A stretch of 64,000 nt of DNA from Bacillota bacterium. Its GTDB lineage: Bacteria; Bacillota; Clostridia; Lachnospirales; Lachnospiraceae. Made by a program: the position numbers and the translations under genes. Below are positions 50,395 through 58,526 of the stretch, in pieces. The first letter of the stretch is position 1, and every line of letters starts with the position of its first letter. A model generated the notes under the pieces. It worked only from the letters and a program-made list of their open reading frames with translations, did no database searches and was not told the origin of the DNA. The stretch is from the NCBI GenBank assembly GCA_029224465.1, contig JAQXUQ010000030.1, forward strand, positions 52,807 through 116,806, in the 5' to 3' direction.

Positions 50395-51480
50395 ATGTTC
50401 CGGACGAAAACAAAAGAAGGGCAGACAGCTGAAAATTCCGGCGGCAGAGTCCCCGCGCAGGCACCGGAAACCGCTCCGGCTGCGGCAGTGGATGAATGGA
50501 TCATCCGCACACAGGGACTGACCAAGGTCTACGGCGATGTCACGGCGGTCGATCATCTGGACCTTTCGATCCGCCGGGGCGAAGTCTTCGGACTGCTGGG
50601 ACCGAACGGCGCCGGCAAAACAACGACGACCCTGATGCTCCTTGGCCTCACGACGCCGACGGCCGGGCACGCGTGGATCGACGGCCATGACTGCACAAGA
50701 GAAGCAATTCTGGTCAAGAAAGAGGTCGGGTATCTGCCGGACAATGTCGGTTTCTATCAGGATATGACAGGGCGCGATAACCTGATCTTCTCAGGAGAGA
50801 TGAACGGACTTTCCGAAGATCAGGCGAAGGAGCGCGCAAAGGAGCTTCTTGAGAGAGTCGGTATGACGGCGGCCGCGGACAGAAAAGCGGGCACCTATTC
50901 GAGGGGCATGCGGCAGAGGCTCGGGATCGCGGATGTTCTGATGAAGGATCCGAAGATCATCATCATGGATGAACCGACGCTCGGCATCGATCCCGCCGGC
51001 ATGCATGAGCTGACGAAGCTGATCCGTGATCTTTCGGTGAAGGACGGGCGCACAATTCTGATTTCGTCGCATGAGCTGTATCAGATCCAGGAAATTTCGG
51101 ACAGGGTCGGCATTTTCGTCGGCGGAAAGATGATTGCCTGCGGAAAGATCGGAGAGCTCGGCCGGCAGATTGAATCGGATGGCAGCTATACGCTGGATAT
51201 CAAGGCAAGGGCGGCAGATCTGAACGTGTCGCAGCAGGACAGCGACGATCTTCTGCGGCGCCTGCTCTCGAAGGTTGCCGGTGTGCGGGAAGTCTCGGAG
51301 AACGCGGACGGAACCGTGCATATCGAAGCGGACCACAACATTGAAGCGGAGCTCCTTGCGCTGATGGTCGGGAACGGGTTTGTTTTGCGCGAAATGCACG
51401 AGACCGGCGGCGATCTGGATACGATTTACAGGAAGTATTTTGAGAAAGAGGGTGGAAACAATGGACGAAGCGCGGATTAA
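50395..51480 (+). CDS. ABC transporter ATP-binding protein
   Basis: 361 residues. The first 35 residues are an Ala/Pro-rich extension. The nucleotide-binding domain has Walker A G-P-N-G-A-G-K-T-T-T-T, the signature Y-S-R-G-M-R-Q-R, Walker B K-I-I-I-M-D-E-P and switch His S-S-H. A C-terminal part of about 90 residues is typical of ABC-2 exporters such as NatA/CcmA types. It is flanked by the NEW3 gene and its permease, with 20 bases of overlap to the permease. Confidence 0.93.
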   Translation: MFRTKTKEGQTAENSGGRVPAQAPETAPAAAVDEWIIRTQGLTKVYGDVTAVDHLDLSIRRGEVFGLLGPNGAGKTTTTLMLLGLTTPTAGHAWIDGHDCTREAILVKKEVGYLPDNVGFYQDMTGRDNLIFSGEMNGLSEDQAKERAKELLERVGMTAAADRKAGTYSRGMRQRLGIADVLMKDPKIIIMDEPTLGIDPAGMHELTKLIRDLSVKDGRTILISSHELYQIQEISDRVGIFVGGKMIACGKIGELGRQIESDGSYTLDIKARAADLNVSQQDSDDLLRRLLSKVAGVREVSENADGTVHIEADHNIEAELLALMVGNGFVLREMHETGGDLDTIYRKYFEKEGGNNGRSAD

Positions 51481-52441
51481 CCGGCACGGTTTCAAGGTGC
51501 TGTTTGAAAAAGAGCTGACCGACCATCTGGAAAGCTGGCGCTTCTGGATTCTGTTTCTGCTCCTGATTGTTGTCGGCGCGGCAAGTCTTCGCGGCGCGGT
51601 CAATTCTCTGACGAGCGCGGCGCAGCAGGCGAGCGCGCAGGGGGCGCAGCTGACGGACTTTATGTTTCTGAAGCTTTTTACGACTTCGGGAAGCGCAATC
51701 TACAGCTTTTCGACGTTCCTCGCGTTTCTGGGACCGGTCATCGGCATTATGCTCGGGTTTGACGCGATCAGCAGCGAGCGCGCGGGCGGCACACTGAACC
51801 GTCTCGCCGCGCAGCCGATTTACCGGGATACGATCATCAACGCGAAGTTTCTTTCGGGGAGCGTAACGCTTTTCATTACGGTCTTTTCAGCGGGCCTTCT
51901 GTTCACGGCCGGCGGCATCCTGATCAGCGGAATCGAACCCAAGCCGGAGGAGCTTGCCCGCATTGTGGTATATCTTCTGATTGTCTGGGTATATATGTCT
52001 TTGTGGCTGGCGATTGCGGTGCTGTTTTCCGTGCTTTCCAAACATGCGGCGACTGCGGCGCTCGGGTGCATCGCGCTCTGGCTGTTTTTCACGATGTTTC
52101 TGAGCCTTCTGGCATCCGGCCTCGCGGGACTTGCATTTCCCGGCGCGTCCGGCGGCAACGTGCTGGACGTGATCAGTGCCTACCGGCTTTCGACCGGCAT
52201 CAACCGGCTTTCGCCCTACTATCTTTTGAGTGAGGTCACAACGGTGATGATGAATCCGAATGTGCGCTCACTCGACATTATGTCCACGCTGGAATCGCAG
52301 AACGGCGCGATCGCAAGTTATCTGCCGCTCGGGCAGAGTCTGCTGCAGGTATGGCCGCAGACGGTCGCGATGATCGCGGAGGCGGTGATCTGTTTCGGCG
52401 CAGGGTATGTGTGCTTCATGAATAAAGAGATTCGCGCGTAG
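51461..52441 (+). CDS. ABC-2 type transporter permease
   Basis: 326 residues from ATG 51461, 6 bases after GGTGG; it overlaps the ATPase gene by 20 bases. Six membrane helices: the first at about 22-45, then a large loop and five helices from about 75 to 315. F-D-A-I-S-S-E-R-A-G-G-T-L after helix 2 is the typical ABC-2 coupling segment. NEW3 protein, ATPase and this permease form a three-gene unit. Substrate and direction are unknown; export or wall-related function is inferred from the extracytoplasmic NEW3 partner. Confidence 0.9.
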   Translation: MDEARINRHGFKVLFEKELTDHLESWRFWILFLLLIVVGAASLRGAVNSLTSAAQQASAQGAQLTDFMFLKLFTTSGSAIYSFSTFLAFLGPVIGIMLGFDAISSERAGGTLNRLAAQPIYRDTIINAKFLSGSVTLFITVFSAGLLFTAGGILISGIEPKPEELARIVVYLLIVWVYMSLWLAIAVLFSVLSKHAATAALGCIALWLFFTMFLSLLASGLAGLAFPGASGGNVLDVISAYRLSTGINRLSPYYLLSEVTTVMMNPNVRSLDIMSTLESQNGAIASYLPLGQSLLQVWPQTVAMIAEAVICFGAGYVCFMNKEIRA

Positions 52442-52750
52442 GGTGCGGCTTGCATGGCGTATGTTCGCCGCACGGCAGTGGTACCCGGCGGGTTGATACA
52501 TGGCGGCGCGGCCTGCTTCATGCAATACGGGCGGAAAGCCGCGCACAGCATAGAAAATTCAAGACGAATCGCGGGAGCGGGCGCATATTGCATAGAAAAG
52601 AGTGAAATCTATGCAATACGCGCCCGCTTTGGAGAAATGTCTTGAATAATCTATGCAAAAGAGCAAGTCGCGCCGCTATTGCATAGAAGCGCCGGAGAAA
52701 TCGCCGCGGGCCGGAGAAATCGCCGCGCGCGCCCCTGCCCCGGCGCCGCC
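52442..52750. repeat. Intergenic palindromic repeat element, copy C
   Basis: This gene-free GC-rich stretch contains TTCATGCAATACG (52517-52529), TATTGCATAGAAA (52586-52598), TCTATGCAATACG (52608-52620), a 25-base block at 52635-52659 and a 38-base block at 52661-52698. In copy D the first, second and fourth of these recur in the same order (63003, 63030, 63121), with 13/13, 13/13 and 23/25 matches. The 38-base block is shared with copy B in reverse. Neighbouring TATTGCATAGA and TCTATGCAATA units form hairpins. Confidence 0.8.
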
Positions 52751-52753
52751 AAC

Positions 52754-52781
52754 TTTACATAAATTTAACATGGACTTTACA
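52754..52781 (+). promoter_or_regulatory. Pho box upstream of the phosphate transport operon
   Basis: TTTACA (52754), TTAACA (52765) and TTTACA (52776) are spaced exactly 11 bases apart, start to start, the arrangement recognised by PhoP-type regulators in Gram-positive bacteria. A Na/Pi cotransporter and a PhoP/PhoR-like pair follow directly, which supports phosphate control. Confidence 0.8.
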
Positions 52782-52843
52782 TTCGCAAGCTATCGGGGAA
52801 TTTTACTTTCTTTTAACATAAGAATGCAATGAAAGGAGAGTAT

Positions 52844-54571
52844 ATGAACCAGATACTTACGACGCTGTTCGGCCTCTTCGGAGGTCTCGCGATCTTTATT
52901 TATGGCATGAATTCGATGAGCGAGGCGCTGCAGAAGGCCGCCGGCGAGCGAATGAAAAAGATTCTCGGCATACTGACCGTGAACCCCGTCATGGGCGCTC
53001 TCGCAGGCGCGGTTGTCACCGCGATTCTGCAGTCAAGCTCCGCGACGACGGTCATGGTCATCGGTTTTGTCAGTGCCGGCCTGATGGGGCTGCCGCAGGC
53101 GATCTCGGTCATCTTCGGCGCGAATATCGGTACGACAATGACGGCGCAGCTGATCGCCTTTGATATCAGCAATTATATCTTCCCGATCATTTTCATCGGC
53201 TTTCTGGTTAACTTTGCCGGCAGGAAGGATCAGGTGAAAAACATCGGCATGGTCATCTTCTCCTTCGGCCTTCTTTTTGAAGGCATCGAGATCATGAGTT
53301 CCGTGATGAAGCCTCTGGCGCAGAGTCCTGTTTTTACGGAGCTGATGGGGAAAGTAGCCCATATTCCGGTGCTCGGCGTGCTGCTCGGCCTGTGCATGAC
53401 ACTGGTCGTGCAGTCGAGTTCCGCGACGATCGCTGTTCTGCAGGGGTTTGCTTCGCAGGCAGGCGCGGACGGCATCCACTCGGTCATTGGCCTTGCCGGC
53501 GCGATTCCGATCCTCCTCGGCGACAATATCGGCACAACGATTACGGCGCTGCTTGCTTCTATCGGCCAGAGCAGAGACGCCAAGCGCACGGCGATTGCGC
53601 ACAGCACTTTCAATATCACGGGTTCTCTGGTTTTCCTGTTCCTGATCCGGCCGTTTGCGGCGTTCATTCAGTTCATTTCGCCGAAGGGGCCGGAACTGCA
53701 GGTGATCTCAAGGCAGATCGCGAATGCGCATACAACCTTCAACGTTGTCTGCACGCTGATCTGGCTGCCGCTTCTTCCGCTCATGGTAAAGCTTGTCAAA
53801 TACATTATTCCGGATAAAAAAGAAGAGCTGGTCAAGGGACCTCTGTTCCTCGACCAGCGTGTGATCGCGCAGCCGTCCGCGGCCATGCTGCTTGTCAAGG
53901 AAGAACTGGAGCGGTGCGTGAAAATGACCGGCGGCATTTTCGCCCTGATTTCAAAGGAACTGGGACCCGGCGCACCCCCGGCAGGCAGGAAGAATAAGGA
54001 AGCCGCGGAGGATGACAGGCAGTTTGACGCGGCAATTACGGACATCAAAGGCCTGACAAAGAGTATTATTGATTATATTTCGGCCATGTTTGCTTCGGGT
54101 TCGCTTTCAAGGGAGCAGGCGGAGAAAGCGTCAGGCCTGCTTTCCGTCGCGAACAGCCTGGACCGTATCGCCGACCGCTGTCTTGACGCGGTGAACGGAC
54201 TGCGGGGCGCGAGGGCTTCGGGCAGCAGTTTTTCCGGAAGCGCACTTTCGGAGCTTGACAATTGCATTGGTGCGGCGAAAAGTATATACAGTAAGGCCGT
54301 CGGACTTTTGTATTCGGGGTCGCTGGAAGATGCTTCGGCGATTGCCAAAGCCAAGAACAAGATGCGAAAGTCCGTCAAGCAGTTCAATAAGGCGCACTTA
54401 AAGCGCGTGGAAGAGGGAAAGTGCAGCGAAGCCATGACAACCGTCTACTCGCAGATTCTGTATAACCTCGACCGTATCGGCGACAACTGTGTCAGCATCT
54501 GTGAGGAAGCCATGGACGACAGCGTTCTGCTTGCGGATCTTCTGCCGCGGCAGGAGGCCCAGCAGGCGTAG
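52844..54571 (+). CDS. Na/Pi cotransporter family protein with PhoU domain
   Basis: 575 residues from ATG 52844 (MNQILTTLFG), 5 bases after AAGGAG. The N-terminal NptA/PNaS part (about 1-330) has the two inverted repeats with Q-S-S-S-A-T-T-V and Q-S-S-S-A-T-I-A and G-A-N-I-G-T-T and G-D-N-I-G-T-T. A PhoU-like helical domain (about 370-570) lies in the cytoplasm. Such carriers import phosphate with sodium. A Pho box lies upstream and PhoP/PhoR-like genes begin 12 bases downstream. Confidence 0.93.
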   Translation: MNQILTTLFGLFGGLAIFIYGMNSMSEALQKAAGERMKKILGILTVNPVMGALAGAVVTAILQSSSATTVMVIGFVSAGLMGLPQAISVIFGANIGTTMTAQLIAFDISNYIFPIIFIGFLVNFAGRKDQVKNIGMVIFSFGLLFEGIEIMSSVMKPLAQSPVFTELMGKVAHIPVLGVLLGLCMTLVVQSSSATIAVLQGFASQAGADGIHSVIGLAGAIPILLGDNIGTTITALLASIGQSRDAKRTAIAHSTFNITGSLVFLFLIRPFAAFIQFISPKGPELQVISRQIANAHTTFNVVCTLIWLPLLPLMVKLVKYIIPDKKEELVKGPLFLDQRVIAQPSAAMLLVKEELERCVKMTGGIFALISKELGPGAPPAGRKNKEAAEDDRQFDAAITDIKGLTKSIIDYISAMFASGSLSREQAEKASGLLSVANSLDRIADRCLDAVNGLRGARASGSSFSGSALSELDNCIGAAKSIYSKAVGLLYSGSLEDASAIAKAKNKMRKSVKQFNKAHLKRVEEGKCSEAMTTVYSQILYNLDRIGDNCVSICEEAMDDSVLLADLLPRQEAQQA

Positions 54572-54583
54572 AAAGGAACAGCG

Positions 54584-55285
54584 ATGGAAGATCTGATCTA
54601 TATTGTGGAAGATGATGACAGTATCCGTGAGCTGGTCAGTTATACGCTGGAAAACACCGGCTTCCGGGCAGAAGGCTTCCCGGACGGTACAGGTCTGTGG
54701 AAGGCGCTTGATACAGCGGACGCGGAGCTGCCCTCGCTGATTCTTCTGGACATCATGCTGCCCGGCGAGGACGGCGTCGCGATTTTGCGGAAGCTCCGGG
54801 CGGACCATGTTTCTGCCGGCATACCGGTCATCATGGTTACCGCCAAAGGAAGCGAGTATGACAAGGTAAACGCGCTCGATCTTGGCGCGGACGACTACGT
54901 GACGAAACCCTTCGGCATGATGGAACTGGTTTCGAGAATCCGGGCCGTCCTTCGAAGGAGCGGGCGTTCGGCGGAGAGCGGCGATGTTTTGACCTGCAAC
55001 GGGATTTCACTGGATCAGAAGCGCCATGAAGTGTATGTTAAGGGCGGGAGAATTGATCTTACGCTCAAGGAGTACGAACTTCTGCGGCTTCTGATGTCCA
55101 ATCTGGAAGTGGTCATGACGAGAGACCGGATTCTGGAGAAGGTCTGGGGGTATTCGTTTGACGGAGAAACGCGGACCGTAGACGTGCATATGCGGACGCT
55201 CCGCAGCAAGCTCGGGGAGGCGGGCGACTGCCTGGAGACCGTGCGTGGCGTGGGATACAGGATGCGGAACGGAGCGCAAAGATGA
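54584..55285 (+). CDS. phoP: Phosphate-type response regulator, PhoP/PhoB-like
   Basis: 233 residues. The receiver domain has I-V-E-D-D-D, L-L-D-I-M-L-P-G-E-D-G with the phospho-Asp, M-V-T-A-K and V-T-K-P-F. The winged helix has L-T-L-K-E-Y-E-L-L-R-L-L, V-D-V-H-M-R-T-L-R-S-K and G-V-G-Y-R-M. It overlaps the kinase gene by 4 bases. Position behind a Pho-box-controlled phosphate carrier supports a PhoP role; the motif set alone only says OmpR family. Confidence 0.85.
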   Translation: MEDLIYIVEDDDSIRELVSYTLENTGFRAEGFPDGTGLWKALDTADAELPSLILLDIMLPGEDGVAILRKLRADHVSAGIPVIMVTAKGSEYDKVNALDLGADDYVTKPFGMMELVSRIRAVLRRSGRSAESGDVLTCNGISLDQKRHEVYVKGGRIDLTLKEYELLRLLMSNLEVVMTRDRILEKVWGYSFDGETRTVDVHMRTLRSKLGEAGDCLETVRGVGYRMRNGAQR

Positions 55286-56607
55286 GAAAAAAGATTCAGA
55301 ACAGCATGTTTATGGTGGTTGCGGCGTCGCTTCTTGTGGCGTACGCGATCACCATTTTCTTCATGTACGGGAAAATCAGAGAGATCACGGAGAAAAACAT
55401 CCGGCAGCAGGCCATCTACATCGGCACCGCGATCAATATTTCCGGCGAATCGTATCTGAGCCGGCTGGACAAGGCCTGGCCCGGCACGCGGGTGACACTG
55501 ATCAGTCAGGACGGCAAAGTCCTGTACGATACGGATGAGGGTGAATACTCGTTTGAAAATCACAAGGACCGGCCCGAGGTCGGGCAGGCGCTGCGGGACG
55601 GCGCGGGATCCGATATCCGCCATTCCGCGACCATCGGCGAAGATATGCTGTATTACGCGGTCAGACTCGATGACGGAAATGTGATCCGCGTCGCGGAAAC
55701 CGTCAGCACGGTCTGGAAAACGGCCATGCAGTTTATGCCGGTGATGCTGGTCATCGTGGTGGTGATGATGGCGGCGGCGTATTTTGTCGCCAAGCAGCAG
55801 TCAACGCGCCTCGTCCAGCCGATCAACCGGCTGAATCTCGATCAGCCTCTGGAAAATGACATATACGAGGAACTGCAGCCGCTGCTTCGCCGTATCGACG
55901 AGCAGAACAAACAGAAAGACGCGGTCGCGAACATGCGCAAGGAGTTTTCTGCGAATGTCTCGCATGAGCTTAAAACACCGCTGACCTCGATCTCCGGCTA
56001 CGCCGAAATCATGCGCGACGGCCTTGTAAAGCCGGAGGATATGCAGAAATTCGCGAACCGGATCTATAACGAAGCGGAGCGGCTGATTCATCTTGTGAAC
56101 GATATCATCAAGCTTTCCAAATTAGATGAAGGGGAGATTTCGGCGCAGAAGGAAGCGGTGAATCTTTTCGCGCTTTCGCGGGAAATCTGCGACAGACTGC
56201 AGCAGACCGCGCGGAAGAATGACGTCGGACTTACGCTTTCAGGAGAAAACTGCGTTGTTTGCGGCATCAGTCAGCTCCTGCAGGAAATGATTTACAACCT
56301 GGTGGAAAACGCGATCAAGTATAACAGAAAAGGCGGAAAGGTCAGCGTATGGACCGGAAATACGATAGAAGGTGTCTGCGTGCGTGTAACAGATACCGGG
56401 ATCGGAATCGCGCCCGCGGATCAGGAGCGGATCTTTGAACGGTTTTACCGTGTGGACAAGAGCCATTCCAAAGAGACCGGCGGAACGGGCCTTGGCCTTT
56501 CGATTGTAAAACACGGCGCTATGATCCACGGAGCGAAGGTGCGGGTCAAGAGCGAACTCGGCAGGGGAACGACGATGGAGCTTCTGTTCCCCCGCGCGGA
56601 CGCTTAA
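55282..56607 (+). CDS. phoR: Phosphate-type sensor histidine kinase, PhoR-like
   Basis: 441 residues. Helix 1 (about 9-28), an extracellular segment of about 120 residues and helix 2 (about 152-172) are followed by HisKA F-S-A-N-V-S-H-E-L-K-T-P-L-T-S-I-S-G-Y and an ATPase domain N-L-V-E-N-A-I-K-Y-N, D-T-G-I-G-I, F-Y-R-V-D-K-S-H-S and G-T-G-L-G-L-S-I-V. These are the features of PhoR/ResE-type kinases. It is paired with the regulator before it. Confidence 0.87.
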   Translation: MRKKIQNSMFMVVAASLLVAYAITIFFMYGKIREITEKNIRQQAIYIGTAINISGESYLSRLDKAWPGTRVTLISQDGKVLYDTDEGEYSFENHKDRPEVGQALRDGAGSDIRHSATIGEDMLYYAVRLDDGNVIRVAETVSTVWKTAMQFMPVMLVIVVVMMAAAYFVAKQQSTRLVQPINRLNLDQPLENDIYEELQPLLRRIDEQNKQKDAVANMRKEFSANVSHELKTPLTSISGYAEIMRDGLVKPEDMQKFANRIYNEAERLIHLVNDIIKLSKLDEGEISAQKEAVNLFALSREICDRLQQTARKNDVGLTLSGENCVVCGISQLLQEMIYNLVENAIKYNRKGGKVSVWTGNTIEGVCVRVTDTGIGIAPADQERIFERFYRVDKSHSKETGGTGLGLSIVKHGAMIHGAKVRVKSELGRGTTMELLFPRADA

Positions 56608-56641
56608 GACAGCCACACGCATGCGAAAGATGAAAGAAACC

Positions 56642-56673
56642 GGCGGCGCGGGGAATGATCTCCCCGCGCCGCC
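56642..56673. terminator. GC-rich terminator hairpin, convergent
   Basis: GGCGGCGCGGGGA (56642-56654) pairs perfectly with TCCCCGCGCCGCC (56661-56673) around ATGATC. TGATCTTTCT follows on the plus strand. It lies between the phoR-like gene and the convergent binding-protein gene. Confidence 0.82.
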
Positions 56674-56709
56674 TGATCTTTCTGTGCTGTTTTATCCGCT
56701 CGTACTGAC

Positions 56710-57885
56710 TTATTTGCCCGTATAGTAAAAGTCGTCAGCAGGAAGCGCGCCGCCGACGGATTTGGGATTCGCGTCATATAAAACCTGCAGATAACCGGAC
56801 AGCGCGGTCTTCATCTCATCTCCGGAAATGCAGACGATGTTGCAGTAAGGAAGCGCCTTTGCCGCAACCGGCGCCTTTTCGATGATACCGTACTGTGCGA
56901 CCAACCCGGCGGTTGTGTCGACATCGGAGACTGCCTTTTCGGCGCTTGCCGCATGCTCTTTGAGGAATACGGACACGGCATCCGGATGGTCCTTCAGGAA
57001 CTCATTTCTGACAATCGTAACGCCGGTCACCATGTGGGAGCCGTCTTTTGAAACCTTGTCCCATTCATCCGACAGTGAAAAGGCGGTTTTGAGCTCAGGA
57101 TTCTTCGCCTCCGCTACAGTTACAAAAGGCTGCGGCAGGACCGCGATCTGCTGCGGGTCCGCGTTCAGCGCCGCCGCGATTTCCGTGGCTTCGGACTTGA
57201 ACTCGACCTTGCAGTCCGTGACGCCGTTCTTTTCCAGAAGATACGAAAGAGCGTATTCGGGGGTTGCTCCCTGACCGGTGGACAAAACAGTTTTGCCGGC
57301 AAGATCCTTCACCGAATGAATTTCCGTATTGCCGCTGACGCAGTAAATTACGCCGAGCGTGTTGATGTCGATGACGGAAACACCGCCCTTCGTTTTGTTA
57401 TACAGAACACTCGCGAGGTTCGCGGGAACCATCGCGATATCCAGCTTTCCGCCGGCGATATCCGCCGCGATCTCATCTGGCTGCGTTGCCATTGTGAAGG
57501 TATAGGAGCCTTCGGAGGTGCCGTCTTCGGAAGCCTTCCGCAGATTGACGATACCCATTGTGGTGGGGCCTTTCAGAGAGCCGACACGCACGGCATCTGC
57601 CTGCGATCCGGCAGCCGTGCCGGTCTGCCCGCCGGCGGCTGTCTCCTGTGTGGATGCCGCCGCTGCTTCGGTGGCCGCCGTGTCCGGCGTCTCCTGCGCG
57701 GCCGCAGCGGTATCTGCTTCCGGCGCCGCGGCGGTGGTCGAAGCAATGACAGTGGTTTCCGCTGCCGCCGCTTCCTTTGCTGTATTCTCCGCGGAAGCGC
57801 CTGTGCCGCAGGCGGAAAGCACGATGGTCATGACCGCCGCAGCAGCTGCCGCCGTGAACTTTCTGAGCAATTCTTTTTGTTTCAT
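56710..57885 (-). CDS. ABC transporter substrate-binding lipoprotein, NMT1/TauA-like
   Basis: 391 residues from ATG 57885 (MKQKELLRK) with AAAGGA 8 bases upstream; a longer frame to 58131 overlaps the next gene and is rejected. A lipobox V-L-S-A-C-G is followed by an Ala/Thr/Glu-rich linker of about 70 residues. The binding fold has G-S-L-K-G-P-T-T-M-G, D-I-A-M-V-P-A-N-L-A and L-A-G-K-T-V-L-S-T-G-Q-G. Relatives bind sulfonates, nitrate, or thiamine precursors. The permease and ATPase are missing here. It is downstream of the TM1266-type regulator on one transcript. Confidence 0.88.
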   Translation of the reverse strand: MKQKELLRKFTAAAAAAVMTIVLSACGTGASAENTAKEAAAAETTVIASTTAAAPEADTAAAAQETPDTAATEAAAASTQETAAGGQTGTAAGSQADAVRVGSLKGPTTMGIVNLRKASEDGTSEGSYTFTMATQPDEIAADIAGGKLDIAMVPANLASVLYNKTKGGVSVIDINTLGVIYCVSGNTEIHSVKDLAGKTVLSTGQGATPEYALSYLLEKNGVTDCKVEFKSEATEIAAALNADPQQIAVLPQPFVTVAEAKNPELKTAFSLSDEWDKVSKDGSHMVTGVTIVRNEFLKDHPDAVSVFLKEHAASAEKAVSDVDTTAGLVAQYGIIEKAPVAAKALPYCNIVCISGDEMKTALSGYLQVLYDANPKSVGGALPADDFYYTGK

Positions 57886-57946
57886 GTTCTTTGTCCTTTC
57901 CGGTTCTAACAGAACCTTCTGCAATACAGTGTTTGATTCCGGGGAC

Positions 57947-58195
57947 TTATGAGATGCGGGAGTAGGCTGTTTTGACGGTAAGACCGCGGATGCGGCCGAG
58001 CTTTCCGCCGAGCGCGCCGATTGTTTCTTCCGGCGCGTCGATTGCAATGCTGACAAGGCAGACGTGTTTTGCCTTATACGGGATGCCCATGCGCCCGATG
58101 ATATAGTCTTTGTATTCATGCAGCACGGCATTCATCTGATCGGTGACCGAAAGATCTTCCACAACAATCGCCAGAATGGCAAGTCTTGATTCCAT
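57947..58195 (-). CDS. TM1266 family iron-only hydrogenase system regulator
   Basis: 82 residues with V-E-D-L-S-V-T-D-Q-M-N-A-V-L-H-E-Y and R-M-G-I-P-Y, a small ACT/ferredoxin-like-fold (NikR C-domain-like) family regularly found beside [FeFe]-hydrogenase maturation genes. GGGAGAG is 7 bases before the ATG. The hydrogenase gene lies 3 kb away on the other strand, which agrees with the family's name. No maturation genes (hydE, hydF, hydG) are in the window. It is preceded by a structured leader with a terminator. Confidence 0.85.
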   Translation of the reverse strand: MESRLAILAIVVEDLSVTDQMNAVLHEYKDYIIGRMGIPYKAKHVCLVSIAIDAPEETIGALGGKLGRIRGLTVKTAYSRIS

Positions 58196-58214
58196 GGCAG
58201 CACTCTCCCTTGCG

Positions 58215-58325
58215 GCCTTCCGTGCGGAAGGCGTGAAAAAAGTCCCGCGAATCCGATTCGCAGGACGGAACTACATGGCAAAAAGCGCGGGTGTACAGCC
58301 TGCCGGTTCCGGCATACGCTCCGCG
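58215..58325 (-). promoter_or_regulatory. Structured RNA leader with terminator upstream of the TM1266 gene
   Basis: Read on the minus strand, an enclosed fold comes first: CGCGG at 58321-58325 closes with CCGCG at 58286-58290, and TGCCGG/CCGGCA (58301-58314) makes an inner hairpin. Then comes a stem between 58242-58245 and 58263-58266 with GCGAA/TTCGC inside, followed by a run of six T residues (58236-58241), a standard terminator. A second hairpin GCCTTCC/GGAAGGC (58215-58232) lies next to the ribosome site. The layout suggests a riboswitch or attenuator; no known class was recognised. The rest of the gap (58196-58526) holds only the HD gene promoter. Confidence 0.55.
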
Positions 58326-58447
58326 TAATTTGTGTATGATCGTGTCTGCCTTCTGCCCGGGATTTTTCGTGAAAAAAATGCCTCGCAGTCGGATTCAACG
58401 AAAGAATCATAGCAAGCGCACCGGCCTGCGTCAAGAGATGCTTCTCT

Positions 58448-58476
58448 TTGTGTTTGCACGGCTTTTTCTGTATAAT
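58448..58476 (+). promoter_or_regulatory. Promoter of the HD-domain gene
   Basis: TATAAT (58471-58476) with a poor -35 TTGTGT (58448-58453) and a 17-base spacer, about 50 bases before the start codon. Confidence 0.55.
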
Positions 58477-58526
58477 AGAAGGCATATTATCCGGGCGGGA
58501 AAAGACCTGCAGAAAGGGTATGGCAT

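Noticed and set aside
57886..58131. Upstream in-frame extension of the binding lipoprotein
   Set aside because: It would overlap the TM1266-type gene in another frame and would put the lipobox signal peptide inside the protein.
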